DNA of 12,087 nucleotides from Coxiellaceae bacterium UBA6002 (GTDB taxonomy: Bacteria; Pseudomonadota; Gammaproteobacteria; UBA6002), in contig DJAM01000029.1 of assembly GCA_002429595.1 (NCBI GenBank), forward strand, positions 1 through 12,087, given 5' to 3'. The notes beneath the pieces are model-generated. The model did not search any database and was not told where the DNA came from. It saw only the letters and a list, made by a program, of their open reading frames with translations. Below are positions 1-6,491 of this stretch, piece by piece. Both the position numbers and the translations under genes were made by a program. Within the stretch, counting starts at the first letter, position 1. Each line of letters begins with the position of its first letter.

Positions 1-9
1 GTTTCAGAA

Positions 10-49
10 CGTTAAATGACAACAATGCACGGGAATGACAAACTATAAA
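10..49. repeat. Degenerate copy of the CGGGAATGACA repeat
   Basis: The core CGGGAATGACA at 30-40 is identical to the first 11 bases of the 20-bp tandem units found at 6401-6490. A weaker copy of its centre (AATGACAA) lies 19 bases upstream at 15-22. The site sits just beyond the stop codon of the minus-strand nicotinamidase-like gene, so like the large copy it is at a gene's 3' side. The match is short and the array may continue outside the window. Confidence 0.4.
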
Positions 50-68
50 CCCAGGGTACAATGAATAT

Positions 69-662
69 TTAGGCATAAACCTCGCAATCTTCCTCAATAA
101 CAACCCCAGCAGCGCGCATTCTCTGTAAAGCATCCTCGCCGGTTTCTTCATGAATGGGCTTCGTTCCTTTAATCAACAAATGAACTTCATAACCCTTTTT
201 GCGGCCGTCTATTGCGCTTTCGCAGACACAGAAATCTTGAGCTAAGCCAACTAACCAGATGCGTTTAATATCTTTCTTTTGCATGGCCTCGTGTAGCCCA
301 AGACCGTCAGGTGTTTGACCTTGAAAAGCGGAATAAGCTTCCTTGCTAGGTTCGTACGCGGTATTAACAATAATTGCATCATCAGGTAAGTTGATTTGAG
401 AGTGGATTTCGGCGCCTTTAGAGTTTTGCACGCAATGCATTGGCCAGGGACCGCCTTGCTCTTTAAAACTACAATGGTTAATCGGGTGCCAATCGCGGGA
501 TGCAAATACCGGTATTCCGGCATCACTTCGGGCCGCTAACCAATTGTTGATTGTGGTTATAATTTGATCACCTTCAGCAACTGGGAGTGCGCCACCTGGG
601 AAGAAATCGTTTTGAGCGTCGATGATTAATAAGGCATCGCCCTTCTTATAGCGAGAAGTCAT
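69..662 (-). CDS. pncA: Nicotinamidase-like isochorismatase-fold hydrolase
   Basis: This 197-residue protein has the nicotinamidase layout. Nicotinamidases deamidate nicotinamide to nicotinate in cytoplasmic NAD salvage. Visible motifs are DAQNDFFPGGALPV with the presumed catalytic Asp15, the metal-site motif SRDWHPINH (Asp57, His59) with a third ligand His76 in WPMHC, and the nucleophile Cys145 in GLAQDFCV. The length is close to the usual 200-215. One oddity is that the catalytic lysine expected about 12 residues before the end of the YSAF motif is not there. The segment reads VNTAYEPSKEAYSAF, and Thr101 falls at the lysine position in my alignment from memory; Lys107 is the nearest lysine. 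The protein may therefore be a divergent or altered amidohydrolase. The ATG at 660-662 is preceded by an AGAGAA ribosome-binding sequence. Family assignment is firm; the exact substrate is inferred. Confidence 0.85.
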   Translation of the reverse strand: MTSRYKKGDALLIIDAQNDFFPGGALPVAEGDQIITTINNWLAARSDAGIPVFASRDWHPINHCSFKEQGGPWPMHCVQNSKGAEIHSQINLPDDAIIVNTAYEPSKEAYSAFQGQTPDGLGLHEAMQKKDIKRIWLVGLAQDFCVCESAIDGRKKGYEVHLLIKGTKPIHEETGEDALQRMRAAGVVIEEDCEVYA

Positions 663-690
663 AAAAGTTCTCTGAGGTTAATCTATTTAT

Positions 691-696
691 AGTATA
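691..696 (-). promoter_or_regulatory. Possible -10 box upstream of the nicotinamidase-like gene
   Basis: On the minus strand the hexamer TATACT lies about 29 bases upstream of the ATG, in the 58-base gap behind the neighbouring gene's stop. No convincing -35 hexamer lies at the right distance, so cotranscription with the upstream gene (721-1296) remains possible. Confidence 0.25.
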
Positions 697-720
697 GCTG
701 TTATTAGTGACCTTTAAGTA

Positions 721-1296
721 TCAATACCAAGCGATTGAAACTGGGGTGATTCTAGCGGTTTTGGTAATAAAATCATAGACTTTCACGGTCCAGATTGAAG
801 AACTTCGGTCAACATCTCCGATGACACTGTATCTATCATTGGTACAGGTATAATTAATTCTATCTTTTCCAATAACAATAGTGGTTCCTGTCAACAGAGT
901 ACAGACTTGTCCATCTTCTAATTCTAAAGCCCACGGGGGAGCTGATTTAGTATTAATGGTGACAGGTTTTTTTGTTATGGGTGTGGTCGTTTCTATCAGA
1001 GAAGCTTTATGATTCCAAGGCGAAATAACGCAGGCGAGAATGTTCCCTCCGTCTTGAAAGCAAGGATCCAAGATTAAATTGCTCGATACGCATCGCCAGG
1101 CGTCAGAACGACCTGGATTCGCGATAGATCCTACCCAGCAGGTTCCCGTATAATGTTGAGCAATCACTAAATCTGAGCTTAAGACATTATCTGCTGAGTA
1201 GGCTTGGTAAATTTTAACTTGAGTGGGGGCGGCTATGATGATTACTGAATAGCTTATTAATAGTGTTAGGAGGCTATTTCTTATTAGTTTTTGCAC
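721..1296 (-). CDS. Secreted six-cysteine protein of unknown function
   Basis: I do not recognise a named family. I place the start at the GTG at 1294-1296 because GGAG lies six bases upstream of it; an in-frame TTG at 1306-1308 would add four residues. The 191-residue product opens with a signal peptide: a basic start (VQKLIRN), a hydrophobic stretch at residues 9-22, and a likely cleavage after the IAA at 21-23. The mature part has six cysteines (53, 69, 79, 89, 132, 151), an even number that fits three disulfides in the periplasm or outside the cell. The C-terminal part (about 121-170) has the pattern PWALELEDGQVC, LLTGTT, INYTC and a closing W, which resembles a motif set I recall from hypothetical secreted proteins of many bacteria. 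It lies on the same strand as the nicotinamidase-like gene, with a 58-base gap. Function unknown. Confidence 0.7.
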   Translation of the reverse strand: MQKLIRNSLLTLLISYSVIIIAAPTQVKIYQAYSADNVLSSDLVIAQHYTGTCWVGSIANPGRSDAWRCVSSNLILDPCFQDGGNILACVISPWNHKASLIETTTPITKKPVTINTKSAPPWALELEDGQVCTLLTGTTIVIGKDRINYTCTNDRYSVIGDVDRSSSIWTVKVYDFITKTARITPVSIAWY

Positions 1297-1326
1297 CTTG
1301 TTCTCCAATCCTTAGATTCTGTAATG

Positions 1327-1335
1327 AGTATAGCA
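1327..1335 (-). promoter_or_regulatory. Extended -10 promoter for the secreted six-cysteine gene
   Basis: The minus strand reads TGCTATACT, an extended -10 element (TG-N-TATACT, five of six matches to TATAAT). Transcription would start near 1320, giving a leader of roughly 24 bases before the GTG start. It lies in the divergent gap shared with miaA. Confidence 0.45.
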
Positions 1336-1404
1336 GCGAATAAAACAGGAAGTTTTTCATTTAACCTGATAAGATTCATTTTTCATAAAAAGGTAAGTAT
1401 TTTG

Positions 1405-2361
1405 ATGATAATTTGTTTGATGGGGCCGACTGCGACTGGAAAAAGCGATTTAGCTTTGTCGTTAGCGCAGAAGCTACAAGGTGAAATTGTCAGTGTCGAT
1501 TCGGCATTGGTTTATAGATCCATGAATGTGGGTACCGCAAAGCCGAGTGTGGCTCAAAGACAATGCATCCCTCATCATTTAATCGATATTTGCGACCCAT
1601 CAGAACCGTATTCTGCAGCACAATTCCAAGAAGATGCCTATAAGCTGGTGCTTGAAATCAAGGCCAGAGGTAAGCTTCCGATTTTAGTGGGTGGCACGAT
1701 GCTTTATTTCAAAGCATTACAAGAAGGCTTGTCGCCTCTACCCAAAAGCAATGCTTGGCTTCGCGATGCTTTGATACAGGAAGCCAATGTCATTGGATGG
1801 GAACAGATGCATGCAAAGCTTGCTCAAATTGATCCTGAATCAGCACAACGAATTGATACGCAAGATCAACAGCGGATAGCACGGGCTTTGGAGGTCTATG
1901 AACTCACCGGTGTCCCGATGTCGACCCATTGGCAGGTTCGTGACTTACCCGATTCTAGCTTGAAGTTTGTTAACTTAGCGCTCATCCCGGTCGATCGTAA
2001 GCAACTACATTCCAACATTACTCGTCGTTTTGATGCGATGTTGGCGCAAGGTTTAATTGCAGAAGTTGAGCAGCTTTTTCAACGTGGCGATTTGGATATC
2101 GATTTACCCGCGATGCGAAGTGTCGGCTACCGGCAAGTGTGGCAGTATCTAGCGGGTAGCTTGAGCTTAGAGGAGATGCGAGAACAAGCGATTGTTGCGA
2201 CCCGTCAACTGGCGAAAAGACAATTAACTTGGCTTCGCTCCTGGCAGAAAATCGTGCCATTCAATGCCCAGTCACCACAATTAGAGCAGGAAGTGACAGA
2301 ATTTCTTGTCAGCAGTACGTTTTTTTGTACTTCAAAAGATAATTTAATACCAACCTCTTAG
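1405..2361 (+). CDS. miaA: tRNA dimethylallyltransferase MiaA
   Basis: MiaA transfers the dimethylallyl group of DMAPP to N6 of A37 in tRNAs that read codons starting with U; MiaB then adds the methylthio group. The chosen ATG (1405-1407) gives 318 residues, close to E. coli MiaA (316), and places the P-loop GPTATGKSD at residues 7-15. AAAAAGG lies 11 bases upstream. Upstream in-frame starts would only add a non-homologous leader. Other family motifs are SVDSALVYRSMNVGTAKP, HHLIDICDPSEPYSAAQF, PILVGGTMLYFKAL, QRIDTQDQQRIARALEVY and, near the C-terminus, MRSVGYRQVWQYL and ATRQLAKRQLTWLR. It heads the plus-strand block miaA-hfq-hflX-purA as in other gammaproteobacteria. mutL, its upstream neighbour in E. 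coli, is replaced here by the divergent secreted-protein gene. All key residues appear intact. Confidence 0.97.
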   Translation: MIICLMGPTATGKSDLALSLAQKLQGEIVSVDSALVYRSMNVGTAKPSVAQRQCIPHHLIDICDPSEPYSAAQFQEDAYKLVLEIKARGKLPILVGGTMLYFKALQEGLSPLPKSNAWLRDALIQEANVIGWEQMHAKLAQIDPESAQRIDTQDQQRIARALEVYELTGVPMSTHWQVRDLPDSSLKFVNLALIPVDRKQLHSNITRRFDAMLAQGLIAEVEQLFQRGDLDIDLPAMRSVGYRQVWQYLAGSLSLEEMREQAIVATRQLAKRQLTWLRSWQKIVPFNAQSPQLEQEVTEFLVSSTFFCTSKDNLIPTS

Positions 2362-2469
2362 AAATTAGGTTATATTTGTCGTTTTGTATCATGTTTTTAG
2401 GCTTTCATTGGATAGTACGAAACCGAAAGGTAAAGGACTAAGAGAGCAAAGGATCAACCTAGGAAGCTA

Positions 2470-2483
2470 GGTCTTTAAAGACC
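2470..2483. promoter_or_regulatory. Perfect 14-bp palindrome in the hfq leader
   Basis: GGTCTTTAAAGACC is a perfect dyad lying 46 bases before the hfq ATG, in the 168-base gap after miaA. It is preceded by a second short dyad, CCTAGG, and a repeated CTAGG. No run of T follows, so it is not an intrinsic terminator. It could be an operator, an RNA hairpin in the hfq leader, or chance. I saw no clear -35/-10 pair in the rest of the gap (2362-2529). Confidence 0.35.
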
Positions 2484-2529
2484 CGGCAAAAATTGTTGAT
2501 AAACACTAAGAATAACAAGGAGAGTAAAG

Positions 2530-2796
2530 ATGACAACAAAAGGGCAGTCGCTACAAGAACCATTTCTAGAAGCGCTACGTCGCGAGCAAGTGCCCATCTC
2601 TGTTTATCTGGTAAATGGTATCAAACTACAAGGCAAAATTGAGGCTTATGATCAATTTGTCGTCTATTTAAAAAACAGCTTTAGCCAAATCGTTTACAAA
2701 CATGCGATCTCAACAATTGTGCCTATGCGTAAAATTGTACTTGAAGGCTTTGATGCAGAGGTAGTTAGCACTGAAGAAAACGACAACAAAGAATAG
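2530..2796 (+). CDS. hfq: RNA chaperone Hfq
   Basis: Hfq is a hexameric Sm-like protein that pairs small RNAs with mRNAs. The 88-residue protein carries the Sm1 and Sm2 signatures: GQSLQEPFLEALRR, VYLVNGIKLQGKIEAYDQF and the Sm2 core YKHAISTIVP (Y56, K57, H58). The proximal-face residues Q9, K57 and H58 and the distal-face residues Y26, I31 and K32 are present. The rim patch is RRE followed by Gln20, where E. coli has RRER, so the third rim arginine is replaced. After the core there is a short tail that becomes acidic at its tip (EENDNKE). A strong ribosome-binding sequence, AAGGAGAG (2517-2524), precedes the ATG. The gene's last 26 bases appear to overlap the start of hflX. Confidence 0.97.
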   Translation: MTTKGQSLQEPFLEALRREQVPISVYLVNGIKLQGKIEAYDQFVVYLKNSFSQIVYKHAISTIVPMRKIVLEGFDAEVVSTEENDNKE

Positions 2797-4066
2797 TTTA
2801 TTTGAACGTCCCGAAGGTGGCGAACGCGCAGTCTTAGTACATCTAAATCTTCAAGGTATCAATCACGAAGACCTTGAAGAGTTTCAAGAGCTCGTTATCT
2901 CTGCAGGTGCTGAACCGGTTGCTGTAGTAACCGGTTCGCGCCAAATTCCTGAGGCAAAGTATTTTGTTGGTAGTGGCAAGGCTGAAGAAATTCGTCTTGC
3001 TGTCGAACAAACACAAGCCGAAATCGTCTTATTTAATCATACTCTGACCCCTTCCCAAGAGCGTAACCTCGAAGCGTTGTTGCGTTGCCGAGTTCTCGAT
3101 CGCACGCGATTAATTTTGGATATCTTCGCGCAAAGAGCTCGCACCTTTGAGGGTAAGTTGCAAGTTGAATTAGCACAGCTGCAACATTTATCTACTCGCC
3201 TTATACGAGGGTGGACTCACTTAGAGAGACAAAAGGGTGGTATTGGTTTGCGCGGTCCGGGTGAGACTCAGTTGGAAACCGATCGTCGATTATTACGCGA
3301 TCGTATTAAAAATATTACCAAGCGCTTAGAAAAAGTGCGGTCACAACGGACTCAAAGTCGACGAGCACGTACCAAAGCGCAGATACCCAGCGTTTCAATC
3401 GTTGGTTATACTAATGCTGGCAAATCGACTTTATTTAACACGCTGACAACTTCTTCTATTTATACAGCCGATCAACTCTTTGCAACGTTAGATCCGACGT
3501 TGCGCAGCATTCAAATTCCAACTATCGGTAAAGTGATTGTGGCAGATACGGTGGGTTTCATTCGACACTTGCCACATGATTTAGTGGATGCTTTTCATGC
3601 CACACTAGAAGAAACGCAACAAGCGAATTTATTATTACATGTGGTGGATGGTCATCAACTTCATCGCGACGAGTTAATCACTCAAGTGAATACCGTCTTA
3701 AAGGAAATTGGTACAGATTCTATTCCGCAGTTATTAGTGTTTAACAAAATTGATTTGATAGCAGGTGTTGAGCCACACATTGATCGAGATGAATTTAATC
3801 TGCCTCGGGCGGTTTATTTATCCGCGGTGACTGGTCAAGGAATCGATTTATTGCACAAAGCCCTTGCCGAATTATTAGGTGCTGATGTTACCATCGAGAT
3901 TTTGAAATTGAATCAACTACAAGGCAAAATCCGTGCCGATCTTTACTCGCAACATCGCATCATCAATGAAGAGCAATTAGAAGATGGTTGGGAGTTAACA
4001 GTAAAAATGCCTCGCAAGGATTTAGATCGAATCATAAAACTAATATCTCTATCATCAAAAGAATAA
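2771..4066 (+). CDS. hflX: Ribosome-dissociating GTPase HflX, probable CTG start
   Basis: HflX is a GTPase that binds the 50S subunit and splits stalled ribosomes, notably under heat or antibiotic stress. The frame encodes the whole protein: the N-terminal HflX domain (FERPEGGERAVLVH, then YFVGSGKAEEI), the conserved linker GGIGLRGPGETQLETDRR at about 156-173, and the G domain with GYTNAGKST (212-220), DTVG (259-262), NKID (325-328) and a later LSA. In this frame the first ATG/GTG/TTG is a TTG at 3077, which would delete the N-terminal domain. The frame opens at 2765, inside hfq, and holds a CTG at 2771 with AGAGG nine bases upstream. That start gives 431 residues (E. coli 426) and a 26-base overlap with hfq. 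The TTA at 2798 lies where relatives have the initiator before FERP. The gene identity is certain; the start is inferred. Confidence 0.9.
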   Translation: MKKTTTKNSLFERPEGGERAVLVHLNLQGINHEDLEEFQELVISAGAEPVAVVTGSRQIPEAKYFVGSGKAEEIRLAVEQTQAEIVLFNHTLTPSQERNLEALLRCRVLDRTRLILDIFAQRARTFEGKLQVELAQLQHLSTRLIRGWTHLERQKGGIGLRGPGETQLETDRRLLRDRIKNITKRLEKVRSQRTQSRRARTKAQIPSVSIVGYTNAGKSTLFNTLTTSSIYTADQLFATLDPTLRSIQIPTIGKVIVADTVGFIRHLPHDLVDAFHATLEETQQANLLLHVVDGHQLHRDELITQVNTVLKEIGTDSIPQLLVFNKIDLIAGVEPHIDRDEFNLPRAVYLSAVTGQGIDLLHKALAELLGADVTIEILKLNQLQGKIRADLYSQHRIINEEQLEDGWELTVKMPRKDLDRIIKLISLSSKE

Positions 4067-4086
4067 ACGTCTTTTTAGGAATTATC

Positions 4087-5376
4087 ATGGGAAAAAATGT
4101 CGTTGTTTTGGGTACTCAATGGGGTGATGAAGGTAAAGGCAAAATTGTCGACCTGCTCACGGATCAAGCCGCTGCCGTGGTGCGCTTTCAAGGTGGTCAT
4201 AATGCTGGGCATACCCTCGTTATAAATGGCGAGAAAACTATTTTACGGCTGATACCCTCAGGTATTCTTAGAGACAATGTGACTTGTTATATTGGCAATG
4301 GTGTTGTGTTGTCATTACCCGCTTTTTTGGAGGAGATGCGAGAGCTAGAACGAAAGGGCATTCCGGTTAGCAAACGCTTGCGCATCAGTGAAGCTTGTAC
4401 TTTGTTATTACCGTATCACGTTGCGCTCGATAAGGCGCGCGAAATCAGAAGAGATAAAGCGATTGGTACAACAGGTCGGGGGATAGGTCCTGCTTACGAA
4501 GACAAAGTGGCGCGCCGCAGTTTGCGGGTCTCAGATTTATTTGATCGGGAATATTTTAGTACTAAATTAAAGGAAGTTGCCGGCTATCATAATTTCGTTT
4601 TGCAAGAATACTATGATGCTGATCCCATCAATTATCAGGATGTATTAGAAGAAACTTTAAAGGCAGCTGACATCATCATGCCCTTAGTAGTTGATGTATC
4701 AGCAGAATTAATGAAACTGCAAAATGATAATGTCAGTATTATGTTTGAAGGAGCGCAAGGCAGTTTATTAGATATTGATTTGGGCACTTATCCTTATGTG
4801 ACTTCATCAAATACCACCGCAGGTGCGGTTGCCACGGGTAGCGGTTTCGGTCCTTTGTTTTTAGATTATGTGTTAGGAATTACCAAAGCCTACACCACAC
4901 GGGTCGGATCCGGTCCTTTCCCGACAGAATTGTTTGACGATGTTGGCCAGAGCATTGCCAAACGAGGCAATGAGTTTGGTAGTGTCACCGGTCGAGCAAG
5001 ACGTTGCGGTTGGCTAGATGTGGTCGCCCTACGGCGTTCGGTACAAATTAACAGCATTTCTGGCTTCTGCTTAACCAAGCTCGATGTCTTAGATGACCTT
5101 AAGACCATCAAGATTTGCACTCACTATCAATACGATGGCCGTGAAGTAGATATTTTACCTATGGATGCTAGAATTTTAGACAAGTGCATTCCTATTTATG
5201 AGGAAATGCCAGGGTGGCAAGAGTCAACGTATGGGTTGAAGACCTTAGAGGCTCTACCGAGTAAGGCTAAAGCTTATATAAAACGTATTGAGGAATTAGT
5301 AAGCGTACCAATAGACATAATCTCAACAGGTCCAGACCGGAATCAAACGATCACTCTACGCCATCCATTTGATTAA
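4087..5376 (+). CDS. purA: Adenylosuccinate synthetase PurA
   Basis: PurA joins IMP and aspartate using GTP to form adenylosuccinate, the first committed step to AMP, in the cytoplasm. The 429-residue product (E. coli 432) has VVLGTQWGDEGKGK with catalytic Asp14, GGHNAGHT with His42, IGTTGRGIGPAYEDK, FEGAQGSLLDIDLGTYP, SSNTTAGAVATG, TRVGSGPFPTEL, GSVTGRARRCGWLD and the C-terminal STGPDRNQTI nucleotide-binding motif. I chose the ATG at 4087 because AGGA lies six bases upstream and the protein then begins MGKNVVVLGTQWG, as in E. coli. A longer in-frame start would overlap hflX needlessly. It begins 20 bases after hflX, which suggests cotranscription. hflK and hflC, found between these two genes in E. 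coli, are missing. Confidence 0.97.
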   Translation: MGKNVVVLGTQWGDEGKGKIVDLLTDQAAAVVRFQGGHNAGHTLVINGEKTILRLIPSGILRDNVTCYIGNGVVLSLPAFLEEMRELERKGIPVSKRLRISEACTLLLPYHVALDKAREIRRDKAIGTTGRGIGPAYEDKVARRSLRVSDLFDREYFSTKLKEVAGYHNFVLQEYYDADPINYQDVLEETLKAADIIMPLVVDVSAELMKLQNDNVSIMFEGAQGSLLDIDLGTYPYVTSSNTTAGAVATGSGFGPLFLDYVLGITKAYTTRVGSGPFPTELFDDVGQSIAKRGNEFGSVTGRARRCGWLDVVALRRSVQINSISGFCLTKLDVLDDLKTIKICTHYQYDGREVDILPMDARILDKCIPIYEEMPGWQESTYGLKTLEALPSKAKAYIKRIEELVSVPIDIISTGPDRNQTITLRHPFD

Positions 5377-5405
5377 GGGGTCTGCTACCATGGAGGGCAA
5401 GAATA

Positions 5406-6293
5406 ATGAAAAGAAGTTTATACATTGCACATGCTGTCTCCCTAGTCCTAATCGCCATACCGACTATCGCGATTATCGCCCAAAACGCCACCGACATCCC
5501 CAACTCATTAAGCGACGATGTTAAAGCGTATTGTAATAGACCAACTGCATATTCGACGGGTGTTAGTGATGCCAGAAAGGGGCTAGCACGTAAAGAAGAT
5601 TACGCTCAGGTTTGTACTGTCGATCGAGAAATCATCAATGCAGCTTATATGACGGGTTATCAATACGGTTTGACCAATCAAAGTGGACTTGTAGTCAATG
5701 AACCAGCACCTTACCACCCTGAAGTTCAAAGCCAATTGCCATCGTCGTCGGTTCAACCTTACGCTCGCCCAGTCGAGGTTCCGTCATTTGCTTATGGCTA
5801 TGGCGGTGGTGGTGGCGGTGCAGGGGCAGCTTATGCGGGAGGTCCAGTAGTATCCGCCTATTCCGGCCAAACATCGAGCTCCGATAGCCAAGCTGCCAGT
5901 ACTGTGAACTACCCTGGCGAAAGATCAGTACCTTCTGGAGACTTTGCGAGGCCTTATCCCACTCAAGGACTAACGTCTTTGATCGAAGTAGGCCCAAGCG
6001 CAAGAGCAAAATGTATCCAAACAGTCTCCGGCCAAGCGTGTGGCTTCAACTGTGTGAATTCGCTCAACAATGTTCGTTGTGCGGCAAGTCCAGACCAATA
6101 CTGCCGTAGTAATCAAACTGGTGATATTGCCTGTGGCTATAACTGTATCGTGACATCAAAGGTAGTACGCTGTGCGGCTTTTCCAAGTGATACTTGCGTG
6201 TCTGATACCAATGGTTATGTGTTTTGTGGACAGAATTGTCGGATTACGGGGAATGCTGTGGCAGTTTGTGATATTGAGCGTTACGCTCCGTAG
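5406..6293 (+). CDS. Secreted protein with DUF2799-like N-terminus and three Cys repeats
   Basis: The 295-residue product starts with a signal peptide: KR, a hydrophobic stretch at about 7-25 and a likely cleavage near the AQNA at 25-28. Residues 40-92 resemble DUF2799, with YCNRPTAYSTGVSDARKGL, then Cys70 and DREIINAAYMTGYQYGL. Residues 95-195 form a low-complexity linker rich in Pro, Ser and Tyr, with a run of six glycines. Residues 203-288 contain three tandem repeats of a four-cysteine unit: C203-C212-C216-C225, C233-C243-C247-C256 and C264-C274-C278-C288. Each has a CG-x2-C core, and the first two end in RCAA. With Cys43 and Cys70 this makes 14 cysteines, which fits an oxidised extracytoplasmic protein. 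GGAGGG lies eight bases before the ATG, and the gene starts 29 bases after purA with no terminator between, so it is probably cotranscribed. Function unknown; a cell-envelope or secreted role is inferred. Confidence 0.75.
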   Translation: MKRSLYIAHAVSLVLIAIPTIAIIAQNATDIPNSLSDDVKAYCNRPTAYSTGVSDARKGLARKEDYAQVCTVDREIINAAYMTGYQYGLTNQSGLVVNEPAPYHPEVQSQLPSSSVQPYARPVEVPSFAYGYGGGGGGAGAAYAGGPVVSAYSGQTSSSDSQAASTVNYPGERSVPSGDFARPYPTQGLTSLIEVGPSARAKCIQTVSGQACGFNCVNSLNNVRCAASPDQYCRSNQTGDIACGYNCIVTSKVVRCAAFPSDTCVSDTNGYVFCGQNCRITGNAVAVCDIERYAP

Positions 6294-6336
6294 AGTTGCC
6301 CTTTGAGCAGTTCATTATTATTATTCCCGCGCCAAT

Positions 6337-6411
6337 TGTCATTCCCGCGAAGGCGGGAACCCATTGTGGGTGCGGCTTCAAGCATGGGTTCCCGCCTTCG
6401 CGGGAATGACA
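6337..6411. repeat. Large perfect inverted repeat (REP/dRS3-like)
   Basis: Arms at 6337-6364 and 6384-6411 are perfect reverse complements over 28 bases, separated by a 19-base loop. Each arm contains ATTCCCGCGAAGGCGGGAA, itself a small palindrome (CCCGC-GAAG-GCGGG). The ATTCCC-N8-GGGAA pattern resembles the dRS3 repeats of Neisseria and the dispersed palindromes seen in many proteobacteria. A further half-unit, TTATTCCCGCG, lies at 6321-6331. It sits between convergent genes and could form a strong hairpin in either transcript. No T-tract follows on either side, so it is not a classic intrinsic terminator, although it may stabilise 3' ends. Confidence 0.9.
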
Positions 6412-6490
6412 GTAAAAACGCGGGAATGACAGCCAAAGCGCAGGAATGACAGCCAAAGCGCGGGGATGATAGCAAAGGTGCGGGAATGGT
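6401..6490. repeat. 20-bp tandem repeat array, about 4.5 units
   Basis: Units begin at 6401, 6421, 6441, 6461 and (partial) 6481, with an exact 20-base period. The best unit is CGGGAATGACAGCCAAAGCG; units 2 and 3 differ by a single base, while units 1 and 4 have several changes. The first half of unit 1 is the outer end of the inverted repeat's right arm, so the array seems to have grown from the edge of that element. It ends one base before the suhB stop codon (6492-6494). There are no unique spacers, so it is not a CRISPR array. Confidence 0.9.
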
Positions 6491-6491
6491 A

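Noticed and set aside
1291..1404. Longer miaA starting at TTG 1291
   Set aside because: It would add 38 residues before the normal MiaA start, and the region holds the promoter of the divergent gene.
2315..2333. AGTAC / GTACT pair around a T-run at the end of miaA
   Set aside because: The stem is only five bases, the T-run is in the loop rather than after the stem, and it lies inside the coding sequence.
3988..4086. Longer purA starting inside hflX
   Set aside because: The extension is not homologous to PurA, and the ATG at 4087 has a good ribosome-binding site and the conserved N-terminus.
6337..6411. Large hairpin as an intrinsic terminator for the convergent genes
   Set aside because: Neither side is followed by a run of T on the transcribed strand. 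It may affect 3' ends, but it does not meet the terminator pattern.
6244..6475. Two minus-strand reading frames across the repeat, with peptides such as SREGGNP and VPAFAGMT
   Set aside because: These peptides are the familiar spurious translation of this type of palindromic repeat. The frames have no ribosome-binding site and overlap the end of a real gene.
6401..6490. Possible CRISPR array
   Set aside because: The 20-base units abut directly with no unique spacers, and no cas gene is nearby.
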